A stretch of DNA of 64,000 nt from Allocatelliglobosispora scoriae (GTDB lineage: Bacteria; Actinomycetota; Actinomycetes; Mycobacteriales; Micromonosporaceae), in contig NZ_JACHMN010000002.1 in assembly GCF_014204945.1 (NCBI RefSeq), forward strand, positions 2,503,001 through 2,567,000. The letters are read 5' to 3'. Below are positions 27,909 through 35,623 of this stretch, in pieces. The notes under the pieces were generated by a model, which searched no databases, was not told the DNA's origin, and saw only the letters and a program-made list of their open reading frames with translations. Numbering within the stretch: the first letter of the stretch is position 1; each line of letters begins with the position of its first letter. The translations under genes were made by a program, and so were the position numbers.

Positions 27909-28649
27909 TTACTTGAGCGCGACCGCCCGGTCGAAGAGGGACTTCGCCAGCTTGTCGGCCTGCTCCTCGGTGCTGCCCTCGTGGACCCAGACGAAGAGGT
28001 TGTCCTTCGAGATCATCGAGTCGAAGGACTTGCACGGGGCGTCCGGGCACTGCCAGGCGCTGCGGATGAACTTCACGAGCCCGTTCTTCGGGTCGTTGAA
28101 GGTGATGAGCTGGGTGACGCCGAACGCGGTGGCGTTGGCGACGTCCGGAACCTTGCGCTCGTTGAACGCGAGCGTGCTGGAGACGATCTCACCCTTGTCC
28201 GTCGCGCTCGGCGGCCAGCCCTGGATCGTCTGGTAACCCTTGTTGCAGACCGCGACCCGGTCCCGGATCAGCTCGACCGCGTTCGGCCGGGGCGACCTCG
28301 TGACGAACATGATGAAGAGGGCGCCGTTGGCACGGGTCCCCCACTGGTACCAGCCGTCGAGCTTGTCCAGGCCACCCAGGGCCGCGAAGTAGCTGACGCA
28401 GCGCGGCATGACGACGACACCCGAGGGCTCGCCGGTGCCGGGCATCGCCCGCGCCACCGCCTCGTACATCGGCATGGTGGCGAGGACCTGGCTGCCCTCG
28501 GGGTGCTCGGTCGCCGGCGGCAGGGCGGCCTTCAGGTCCGGGAGCGCCGCGCTCGCGTGGCCCGCGTCGTCGCTGCACCCGGTGGTGAGTGCGGCCACTG
28601 CCACCATGGCCGCCATCAGGGCGACCAGCTTGTTCCGACTTGGCGTCAC
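27909..28649 (-). CDS. Putative lipoprotein, third member of the exported family
   Basis: 246 residues starting at the GTG at 28649 (GGAGAAG upstream). The N-terminus has a signal peptide (LVALMAAMVAVAALTTGC) with a lipobox-like cysteine, so it is probably lipid-anchored outside the membrane. The mature part shares the plan of the two upstream-duplicated proteins: a cysteine after the first strand (MPRCVSYFAALGG), LDGWYQWGTR, a second cysteine (VAVCNKGYQTI) and a C-terminal segment with CPDAPC. The family is unknown to me. The three together look like a set of extracytoplasmic sensors or binding proteins. Confidence 0.75.
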   Translation of the reverse strand: MTPSRNKLVALMAAMVAVAALTTGCSDDAGHASAALPDLKAALPPATEHPEGSQVLATMPMYEAVARAMPGTGEPSGVVVMPRCVSYFAALGGLDKLDGWYQWGTRANGALFIMFVTRSPRPNAVELIRDRVAVCNKGYQTIQGWPPSATDKGEIVSSTLAFNERKVPDVANATAFGVTQLITFNDPKNGLVKFIRSAWQCPDAPCKSFDSMISKDNLFVWVHEGSTEEQADKLAKSLFDRAVALK

Positions 28650-29042
28650 TCTTGCTTCTCCATTCAGTACTACGGTTCGTGCTCCTGGGCGACGCGCCCA
28701 ATACATTGACGAATAGCCATGCCGAATGAGGGCAGCAGCCATCGTCAGGGGTGCGATGGGTGACGTGTTCCAGGAGCCTTACGCAGGCAACTTCGGCCTC
28801 GAATCGGCAGCTAGGGTGCCGAGGCAGAAGTCAACGTAACAGCCGCGTCCGTGCGATGGTTCTCGCCGAATGCGGTCCACAATGCCGTCGTCCCATAGAA
28901 ATCTTGATGAATGTCGACGGCTTCCGGCGGGTCGGCGCATCGACGTTGGCTACGATGAGCGGGCAAAACGCCATGTAAGGCGCTGGAGTGAGGAGCGACT
29001 GAGCCCCGCCACCCGCGCCCGGAAACAGAGTGGAGCGATTCG
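28650..29042. other. 393-base divergent promoter region
   Basis: No gene is supported. On the minus strand, GCATTCGGCGAGA at 28861-28873 matches only the left two thirds of the cluster operator, so I do not count it as a site. Confidence 0.5.
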
Positions 29043-29624
29043 ATGACCACGACAGACGACAGCGTCGCCCTGCTGCACCGCGCACTCGATCAGACCGGCA
29101 CCATCATCGCCGCGATCAAGCCCGACCAGAAGCACCTGCCGACGCCCTGCAACTCCTGGGATGTGGAGGAGCTCGTCACGCACGTCGTCGACGAGGTCCA
29201 GCGGCTCGCCGAGATGGCGGAGACCGGCAAGCGCGGCAGCGGCGACGGCGCGCCGCTGGGTGACGACTGGAGCGCGGAGTTCACCGCCGCGGCCGACTCG
29301 CTGAAGGCCGCCTGGGCCTCCCCGGGCGCCCTCGACCGCATGCACGAGCTGCCCGGCGTCGAGGTTCCGGCGGCCTGGGCCGTCGGCCAGCACCTCACCG
29401 AGATCGTCATCCACGGCTGGGACATCGCCAAGGCGACCGGCCAGTCCACCGACGACCTCGACCCGGAGGTCGGCGAGGCCGCCTTCGACTGGGGCCGGGC
29501 CAACCTGATCCCCGACTTCCGCGGTGACGAGGCCGACGGCGCGATGATCGGCCACGAGGTGCCGGTCAGCCCCGACGCCCCGCTCTACACCCGGCTCGCC
29601 GCCTTCGGCGGACGCCAGCCCTGA
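29043..29624 (+). CDS. DinB-family protein, TIGR03086-like (mycothiol-dependent type)
   Basis: 193 residues. The N-terminal PTPCNSWDVEELVTHVVDEV and HGWDIAKATGQ carry the conserved His/Glu metal-site pattern of TIGR03086-type DinB proteins, related to mycothiol-dependent maleylpyruvate isomerase. ATG at 29043, with GAGTGGAG upstream. A link to thiol chemistry (mycothiol activates some enediynes) is speculative. It is followed by a hairpin and then the glycosyltransferase. Confidence 0.82.
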   Translation: MTTTDDSVALLHRALDQTGTIIAAIKPDQKHLPTPCNSWDVEELVTHVVDEVQRLAEMAETGKRGSGDGAPLGDDWSAEFTAAADSLKAAWASPGALDRMHELPGVEVPAAWAVGQHLTEIVIHGWDIAKATGQSTDDLDPEVGEAAFDWGRANLIPDFRGDEADGAMIGHEVPVSPDAPLYTRLAAFGGRQP

Positions 29625-29634
29625 TCCACCCATC

Positions 29635-29670
29635 GATGGCGCGGCGCAGGGCAAGGTGTGCCGCGCCATC
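29635..29670. terminator. Hairpin after DinB-family gene
   Basis: GATGGCGCGGC pairs with GCCGCGCCATC, 11 bases past the stop. Confidence 0.7.
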
Positions 29671-29682
29671 CGGGTATGGCCA

Positions 29683-29700
29683 GGCACTCGAAGAGATGCG
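29683..29700 (+). promoter_or_regulatory. Putative cluster operator, site 4
   Basis: GGCACTCGAAGAGATGCG shares the TCGAAGAG centre with site 3 and lies 65 bases before the glycosyltransferase start. Confidence 0.6.
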
Positions 29701-29765
29701 GCCGCATGGGCGGTCGCAGACGATGGAATCCGAATAGATCAACTTGATCGTCTTCGGGAGATCCC

Positions 29766-31172
29766 ATGCGAGTGCTCCACACCGTTTACCCGTCGCACGC
29801 GCATTTCTGGCCGGCCGTGCCGATCCTCCAGGCGCTCCAGAGCGCGGGGCACGACGTGCGCGTCGCCTCGCACGCCCGCTTCGCCGGCTCCATCCGGGCC
29901 GCCGGGCTGACCCCGATCGCGCTCGGCGATCCCGAGGCCGAGGAGGCCCGCAGCCGCCCGGACGCCATGGCACCGGCCCGCCCCGAGCAGGTCCTCCGCT
30001 TCGCCGAAGCGCTCGGGCTCGACGACGAGGAGCGCGAGCACTGGATCGCGTACTACCAGATGCTGCTCAACGCGATCTCCGACTACATCCGCACCGACCT
30101 GCCCTACGCCGACGAGCTGATCTCCTTCGCCCGGGCATGGCAGCCCGACCTGGTGCTCTGGGACCCCATCTTCGCCTGCGGTCCGATCGTCGCGAAGCTC
30201 TGCGGCGCCGCGCACGCCCGGATGGTGCTCGGCCCCGACATCCTCACCTTCAGCTTCGACAAGCTCGCCGCCCGCAAGGCCGAGGTCGTCGCCGCCGGAT
30301 TCCCGGAGAACCCGCAGCTCGACCTGCTCCGCCCGCTCGCCGAGAAGTACGGCGTGGCGGTCGACGACGAGCTCCTGTTCGGACAGTGGAGTGTGGACCC
30401 CATGCCGCGCGGGATGACCCTGCCGAGCAGCGGTGTCCGCCTGCCCGTGCGGTACGTCCCCTTCAACGGCGCCGAGACCGTGCCGGAGTGGCTCTACACC
30501 AAACCCGACCGGCCCCGCGTCGCGCTCACCCTGGGCGAGTCGGTCCGGCGTTACATCAAGGGCGACTGGGGGCGTACGCCGAAGATCTTCGAAGCCGTCG
30601 CCGACCTCGACATCGAAGTCGTCGCCACCCTCAACGAGCTGCAGATGCTGGGCATCGAGAAGATCCCGCACAACGTCAAGCCCATCGAGTGGGTGACCCT
30701 CAACCACCTCCTGCCGACCTGTGACGTCGCGATCCACCACGGCGGCATCGGTACCTGGGCGGCAGCGGTCGCGGCGAACATCCCGCAGATCGTCTGCGAC
30801 ACCGATGAGAGCCTGATGCTGCTGCCGGTCGAGGTCGACCCGCGCACGATGGAGGACGGGACCTACCGCATCGGTTTCGAGTTCGGCGTCAGCGAGGAGG
30901 TCGTCGCGACGGTGACGACGTGGGAGCTGCCCGGCAAGAAGCTGGAGGCGACGCCGACGTCGTCCTACATCGTCAGCAAGGGTGCCGGGGCGCGTCTCGA
31001 TCACCAGAAGCAGTCGGTCGAGGAGATCCGGAAGATGATCCTCGACGTGGTGACGGAGCCTTCGTACAAGGTGGGCGCGCAGGCCGTCTACGACGACTGG
31101 CTCGCCATGCCCAGCCCGGCGGACATCATCCCGTCCCTGGAACGCCTGGTCCGCGAGCACCGCGTGGCATAG
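29766..31172 (+). CDS. Family GT1 glycosyltransferase (SgcA6/MdpA6-like)
   Basis: A 468-residue GT-B fold enzyme. The N-terminus MRVLHTVYPSHAHFWPAVP is the acceptor-domain start typical of macrolide and enediyne glycosyltransferases, and CDVAIHHGGIGTWAAAVAANIPQIV is the nucleotide-sugar-binding HHGG motif. GGGAG precedes the ATG. It is the only glycosyltransferase in the window, so it should attach the aminopentose to the enediyne core. The region after the HHGG motif (about residues 345-420) is longer than usual, including VSEEVVATVTTWELPG. It is transcribed from a region holding operator site 4. Confidence 0.9.
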   Translation: MRVLHTVYPSHAHFWPAVPILQALQSAGHDVRVASHARFAGSIRAAGLTPIALGDPEAEEARSRPDAMAPARPEQVLRFAEALGLDDEEREHWIAYYQMLLNAISDYIRTDLPYADELISFARAWQPDLVLWDPIFACGPIVAKLCGAAHARMVLGPDILTFSFDKLAARKAEVVAAGFPENPQLDLLRPLAEKYGVAVDDELLFGQWSVDPMPRGMTLPSSGVRLPVRYVPFNGAETVPEWLYTKPDRPRVALTLGESVRRYIKGDWGRTPKIFEAVADLDIEVVATLNELQMLGIEKIPHNVKPIEWVTLNHLLPTCDVAIHHGGIGTWAAAVAANIPQIVCDTDESLMLLPVEVDPRTMEDGTYRIGFEFGVSEEVVATVTTWELPGKKLEATPTSSYIVSKGAGARLDHQKQSVEEIRKMILDVVTEPSYKVGAQAVYDDWLAMPSPADIIPSLERLVREHRVA

Positions 31173-31184
31173 CCGGCGGGGCAC

Positions 31185-31225
31185 GGCTTGATCGCGTTGT
31201 TTCCGGGAAACAACGCGATCAAGCC
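31185..31225. terminator. Perfect 20-bp hairpin between convergent genes
   Basis: GGCTTGATCGCGTTGTTTCC is followed after one base by its exact complement. It lies 13 bases after the glycosyltransferase stop. Confidence 0.85.
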
Positions 31226-31236
31226 GCTCTTTAGCA

Positions 31237-31266
31237 CCAACTCTTCAAGAGTTGCGGCGATCTTGG
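31237..31266. repeat. Family B element, half copy
   Basis: CCAACTCTTCAAGAGTTG followed by CGGCGATCTTGG, matching one arm of the full copy at 34317-34394. It overlaps the 3' end of the leftward MFS gene. Confidence 0.8.
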
Positions 31267-32765
31267 CGCGCGGCGTGTTCTGAGGGGTAGGGGGTGTGGA
31301 GCATCTTGAGCGCCAGCACCGCTATTGCGGCGCAGATCAGCGCGTTCACCGCCGACACCACCGTGAGGGACGCGGTGAACGCCTCCCGGGCGGCCGTGAG
31401 CAACTCCAGCGCGGCCGGACCGGGCAGACCTCCCGCCACGGAACCCGCCGCCACGAGGCCCTCCTGCACCGGACCGGCCGACACGCCGGGCGGGACGTGC
31501 AGCTCCCTGCGGTAGACGAGCATCGCGATGCTGCCCATCGCCGCTATACCGAGTGCCACCCCGAGTTCCCCGCCCGTCGAGGGCAGCGATGCCGCTGAGG
31601 CGGACCTGCCCGGGGGCACGTTGGCGAGGACCAGGCCGTTGACGAGTGGTCCTACCGGGCTCACCCCCAGGTAGGCCACGCAGAGACCGCAGACGACCAC
31701 CCCCGTCGAACCCGTAGCCGGGACCCTGGTCAGCACCAACTGCCCGATCAGCGCGATCACCGCTCCACCGGCGAGGATCCGGGCCGGGTGCACCCGGCGG
31801 GCCAGCAGCGGGGTGAGGTTCATCCCGATGACGAGCGCGATCGCCGGTGGCAGCAGCCACAGTCCGGCCCGGGCCGGGGAGAGCCCCTCCACCAGCTGGA
31901 GGTGCTGCACGGCGAGGAGGCTCGTCCCGCTCTGCACACCGGCGACGAGCAGCCCGATCAGCAGTGCTCCGCTGACCAGCGGGCTGGCGAGCAGGCGCAG
32001 GTCGAGCAGGGGGAAACGGAGGCGGCGCTGGCGGCGTACAAACGTGAGGGCGAAAGCGGCGCCCAGCATGAGGGCCACGACCGGGCCGGGACGCCACCCG
32101 GCGCGGGCGAGTTCTTTGAGCCCCCACACCGCGGGCAGGATCGTCGCGAGCGAGAGCACGACGCTGGCCGGATCGAGGCGGTCCTGGCCGGCGCCGCGCA
32201 CCTCGGGCAGCAGGCGCGGTCCGGTGGCGAGCAGCAGGCCGACGACCGGGAGTCCGATGAGGAAGACTGCGCCCCACCACAGGTGGCTGATCAGCACACC
32301 GCCGATGACCGGCCCGAACGCCACCCCGGCCATCATCGCCGTGGTCCACAGCGCGATCGCCGTGCTCAGCCGTCGGGAGTCGCGGAAGAGCGTCGTGATC
32401 AGCGCCAGCGTCGACGGCAGGATCGCCGCACCGGCGACGCCGAGCACCCCGCGCGCGACGATCAGCAGCTCCGGGCTCGGCGCGAAGGCGGCGAGCAGCG
32501 ACGCGACGCCGAAGGTACCGGCGCCCCACAGCAGCACCCGGCGGCGGCCGAACCGGTCCCCGATCCGCCCCATCGTGATCAGCGACCCGGCCATCAGGAA
32601 CGCGTAGCTGTCGGTGATCCAGAGCTGCTGCGTACCGCTCGCGCCGAGATCCGCGCTGAGGTGCGGCAACGCGAGGTAGAGCACCGTGATGTCGAGGAAG
32701 ATCAGCATGGTCGGCAGCGCCAGCACGGCGAGCGCGAGGTAGGCCCGCCGATCGTCACGGCTCAC
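31245..32765 (-). CDS. MFS multidrug efflux transporter, DHA2 family, second copy
   Basis: A 506-residue, roughly 14-helix exporter. LIFLDITVLYLALPHLSADLG parallels the transporter at 3353, and MGRIGDRFGRRRVLLWG is motif A. It is a diverged paralogue of that gene with the same C-terminal PSTGGELGVALGIA segment. The start is directly before the divergent region with operator site 5, so it may be induced together with production. A self-resistance or export role is inferred. The family repeat at its 3' end means the last codons read through a repeat arm. Confidence 0.88.
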   Translation of the reverse strand: MSRDDRRAYLALAVLALPTMLIFLDITVLYLALPHLSADLGASGTQQLWITDSYAFLMAGSLITMGRIGDRFGRRRVLLWGAGTFGVASLLAAFAPSPELLIVARGVLGVAGAAILPSTLALITTLFRDSRRLSTAIALWTTAMMAGVAFGPVIGGVLISHLWWGAVFLIGLPVVGLLLATGPRLLPEVRGAGQDRLDPASVVLSLATILPAVWGLKELARAGWRPGPVVALMLGAAFALTFVRRQRRLRFPLLDLRLLASPLVSGALLIGLLVAGVQSGTSLLAVQHLQLVEGLSPARAGLWLLPPAIALVIGMNLTPLLARRVHPARILAGGAVIALIGQLVLTRVPATGSTGVVVCGLCVAYLGVSPVGPLVNGLVLANVPPGRSASAASLPSTGGELGVALGIAAMGSIAMLVYRRELHVPPGVSAGPVQEGLVAAGSVAGGLPGPAALELLTAAREAFTASLTVVSAVNALICAAIAVLALKMLHTPYPSEHAARQDRRNS

Positions 32766-32880
32766 GTCGTGGTCCCTCCATCACCGAAGTCCCGGCCGGA
32801 ATGCCCGGCCGGGCTCCCCGCATCGTCGCTGCCGTCGCCGCCTGCGGCATCTCGTCCCGTGCGCACCCGTCCCGTGCGGC

Positions 32881-32978
32881 CGCGGCTGAATATTCGCGTT
32901 GATCAAGGGAAGACTCACCATCTCGGGTGTCCGATCTGCGGCGAGTCTTCCCTTGATCAACGCGAATATTCAGCCGCG
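32881..32978. repeat. Family C palindrome, copy 2
   Basis: Perfect outer arms CGCGGCTGAATATTCGCG and complement, and an interior nearly identical to 16278-16361. Unlike copy 1 it lies between divergent genes, and it touches operator site 5. Confidence 0.85.
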
Positions 32979-32994
32979 CATTCGACGAGATGTC
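32977..32994 (+). promoter_or_regulatory. Putative cluster operator, site 5
   Basis: CGCATTCGACGAGATGTC, 133 bases before the alcohol dehydrogenase start and 211 bases from the MFS start. Confidence 0.6.
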
Positions 32995-33127
32995 CCGGAG
33001 ACCGGCTAGCGCGACCATGCATAGGCGGGATCGGCGGGCGCCACTATCGGCGGCTGACCCGCACTTCGACCGCGCCTGCCGTGCGCGGCACCCGGACCAC
33101 CGGGATTCAACAGAGAAGGTGAAGCTA

Positions 33128-34147
33128 GTGAAGGCTGCCGTCATCCCCTCGATCAACGGTTCGTGGGAGCTGCGCGAGGTACCGACCCCGGTCCCCGGAC
33201 CGGGCGAGGTCCTGATCAAGATCCACGCCTGCGGGATCTGCTTCAACGACGTGCTGGCGACGATGGGCGCGATCCCGATCGGCACCTCCCCGGCGATCAC
33301 CGGCCACGAGCCGGTCGGCGAGATCGTCGAGGTCGGGCCGGGTGTCACCACCCGGCAGACCGGTGACCGCGTCGGTACGACATGGGTGCGCTCCGGCTGC
33401 GGCCGCTGCGACTACTGCCGCCTCAACCTGCCGGTGACCGGGCAGACCGGCATCAACTGCCCCGGTGCGGTGTCGACGGGCTTCTCGCACCAGGGCGGCC
33501 ACGCGGAGTACCTGGTCGTCGGCGCCAACGAGACCGTACTGATCCCGAGCGGCCTCGCCTTCGACCTCGCGGCGCCGGTGCTCTGCGCGGGCTACACGGC
33601 GTGGTCGGCGCTGCGTACGGCGGCGCCGAAGCCGCACGAGCGGGTGGCGGTGCTCGGCATCGGCGGCCTCGGTCACATGGCCGTGCAGTACGCCCAGGCC
33701 TGCGGCTATGAGACCGTCGCGATCACCAGCAAGCCTGAGAAGCACGTGCTCGCCAAGGAGCTCGGCGCCGACATCGTCGTCAGCAACGGCGAGGAGCTGC
33801 GCGAGGTCGGCGGCGCCGACGTGATCCTGGTGACCGGACCGTCCTACCCGGCGGCGGCGGACTGCCTGCAGGGCCTGCGGGTCAACGGCCGGATGGTGCT
33901 CGCGGGCATCGACGGCCGGGAGGGGTTCCTGATCCCGCCGGCGCTCGCCTACCCGTTCTTCGCGCAGGGGCAGTCGATCATGGGTGCGACGCACAACGGG
34001 CTGCCGCTGCTCCAGGAGGCGCTGGAGCTGGTCGCGGACGGCAAGGTCACCCCGATGATCGAGACGTTCCCGGCCGAGCAGGTCAACGAGGCCGTCCAGA
34101 AGGTCGCCGCGGGCGAGGTCCGCTTCCGCGCGGTGGTCATCTACTGA
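33128..34147 (+). CDS. Zinc-dependent alcohol dehydrogenase (MDR family)
   Basis: 339 residues. The catalytic zinc ligands are in HACGICFND and ITGHEPVGEIVEVG, the structural zinc site in SGCGRCDYC, and the nucleotide fold is VAVLGIGGLGHMAVQYA. The GTG at 33128 follows GAAGGTGAAG. MDR enzymes oxidise or reduce alcohols with NAD(P). Possible jobs are the 4-oxidation of UDP-xylose, otherwise missing from the aminopentose route, or a reduction on the core. Neither can be decided from sequence. Operator site 5 upstream supports cluster membership. Confidence 0.87.
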   Translation: MKAAVIPSINGSWELREVPTPVPGPGEVLIKIHACGICFNDVLATMGAIPIGTSPAITGHEPVGEIVEVGPGVTTRQTGDRVGTTWVRSGCGRCDYCRLNLPVTGQTGINCPGAVSTGFSHQGGHAEYLVVGANETVLIPSGLAFDLAAPVLCAGYTAWSALRTAAPKPHERVAVLGIGGLGHMAVQYAQACGYETVAITSKPEKHVLAKELGADIVVSNGEELREVGGADVILVTGPSYPAAADCLQGLRVNGRMVLAGIDGREGFLIPPALAYPFFAQGQSIMGATHNGLPLLQEALELVADGKVTPMIETFPAEQVNEAVQKVAAGEVRFRAVVIY

Positions 34148-34198
34148 ACCGGCCGGCGCGCCCGCCGGCGTGGCGGGCGCGCTCCCGCACCCCGCCGG

Positions 34199-34262
34199 GC
34201 ACGTTTTGCAGCAAAGCGTGGCCAAATCGCTGGGCGAGGCCACGCTTCGCTGCAAAACGTGC
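34199..34262. repeat. Family A palindrome, paired copy
   Basis: GCACGTTTTGCAGCAAAGCG and its near-complement GCTTCGCTGCAAAACGTGC are separated by about 20 bases. It lies between convergent genes. Confidence 0.85.
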
Positions 34263-34316
34263 CCGGGGTCGCGTCCCGCCCGTGCCTGGTGGCGCACCGC
34301 GCAGCGCGGCTCAAGG

Positions 34317-34394
34317 CCAAGATCGCCGCAACTCTTCAAGAGTTGGTCCTAAAACCCGTTAGGACCAACTCTTGAAGAGTTGCGGCGATCTTGG
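34317..34394. repeat. Family B palindrome, full copy
   Basis: CCAAGATCGCCGCAACTCTT opens a 78-base inverted repeat with arms of about 34 bases. Each arm contains its own palindrome CAACTCTTSAAGAGTTG. It lies between convergent genes, next to the family A copy. Confidence 0.9.
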
Positions 34395-34409
34395 GTTCGG
34401 TGATCTTGC

Positions 34410-35609
34410 CTAGGCGAAGGTGACCGGGAGGCTGGACAGGCGGTGCAGGACGAAGCTGGGCTTCCAGGTCAGCTCCGACACCGGCACCGCCAGCGTCACG
34501 TCCTTCAGCCTGCTGAAGAGCGTCCCGAAGGCGATCTCACCCTCCAACCGCGCGAGCGGTGCACCGAGGCAGAAGTGGATGCCGTGGCTGAAGCTCAGCA
34601 GCTGCCCGGTCGTCTCCCGGCGGATGTCGAGCCGGTGCGGGTCGGTGAAGACCGCCGGGTCGTGGTTCGCCGCCGCCGCCGAGATCACCACGTGCTCGCC
34701 CGGCTGGATCTCGAAGTCGCCGATCGTGACGGCCTCGCGGGCGAAGTGATAGGTGATGCTGGAGACCGGGCTGTCGAAGCGCAGCACCTCGTCGACCGCG
34801 CCCGGCATCAGGCTCGGATCCGCCTGCAGCGAAGCGACCGCCGCGGGGTTGCGCAGCAGCGCCAGTACGCCGTTGGCGACGAGGTTGACCGTCGTCTCGA
34901 ACCCGGCGCTGAGCAGCAGCAACGCGTTGGACCGGATCTCCAGGTCGGTGAGCCGGTCGTCCTGCTCCTGCGCGGCGATCATGGCCGAGATGAGGTCGTC
35001 GCGTGGCTCGACCGTACGCCGTGCCACCAGCTCGGCGAGGTATCCGTCGAACCAGTGCCCCGCCTCGATGATCGCGTCGAAGCCGGCCGAGGCGTTGATG
35101 CCGGTGAGCGTCTCGGCGTGCCGCTCGAAGTCGACCCGGTCCTCGAAGGGCACCCCGAGCATCTCGCTGATGACCGCGATCGGCAGCGGCAGCGCGAGCG
35201 CCTGGACCAGGTCGGCCGAGCCGAGCGGGGCGATCGCGTCGATCAGCCCGTCGGTGATCTCCTGGACCCGCGGCCGCATCTTCTCCACCCGGCGGCGGGT
35301 GAACGCCTTCGAGACGAGCCGCCGCGCCCGCGCGTGGTCCGGCGGATCGGTGAAGAGCATGTGCCGCGAGAGCGGATAGGCGTCACTGGCGAGCGGGTGG
35401 TATTTGTGCAGCTCCGGCGCGGCGGCGGTGATGCTGCGGACCAGCCGGGGATCGGCGAGCGCCTCGCGCGCCTCCCGGTTGCCCGTGATCAGCACCGACG
35501 GCATGCCGTCCGGCAGCTCCACCCGGTGGATGGGAGCGGTTCCCAGCTTCTCGGCGAGGGCGAGCGGGTCGGCGTAGACCTCGCTCGTCAGTGCAACTCG
35601 ATCTGCCAT
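34410..35609 (-). CDS. Cytochrome P450 (1 of 4)
   Basis: A 399-residue bacterial class I P450. The heme ligand is in FSHGIHFCLGAPLARLEGE, the I-helix is LLSAGFETTVNLV with the acid/threonine pair as Glu-Thr, and DEVLRF is the ExxR helix. It needs an external ferredoxin, and none is encoded in the window. It is the last gene of a leftward group with the P450 at 35624 (14-base gap) and the TIM-barrel protein. The substrate is unknown. The group has no obvious counterpart in the C-1027 gene set as I recall it, so it may add tailoring oxidations particular to this product. Confidence 0.9.
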   Translation of the reverse strand: MADRVALTSEVYADPLALAEKLGTAPIHRVELPDGMPSVLITGNREAREALADPRLVRSITAAAPELHKYHPLASDAYPLSRHMLFTDPPDHARARRLVSKAFTRRRVEKMRPRVQEITDGLIDAIAPLGSADLVQALALPLPIAVISEMLGVPFEDRVDFERHAETLTGINASAGFDAIIEAGHWFDGYLAELVARRTVEPRDDLISAMIAAQEQDDRLTDLEIRSNALLLLSAGFETTVNLVANGVLALLRNPAAVASLQADPSLMPGAVDEVLRFDSPVSSITYHFAREAVTIGDFEIQPGEHVVISAAAANHDPAVFTDPHRLDIRRETTGQLLSFSHGIHFCLGAPLARLEGEIAFGTLFSRLKDVTLAVPVSELTWKPSFVLHRLSSLPVTFA

Positions 35610-35623
35610 CAGGGAGTCCTCGC

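Larger units (their letters stand above)
32766..33127. other. 362-base divergent promoter region with palindrome
   Basis: It holds the family C palindrome and operator site 5 between the MFS and alcohol dehydrogenase genes. No gene is seen. Confidence 0.65.

Noticed and set aside
28861-28873. GCATTCGGCGAGA on the minus strand before the lipoprotein gene as an operator
   Set aside because: Only the left part matches. The invariant T15 and G16 are missing.
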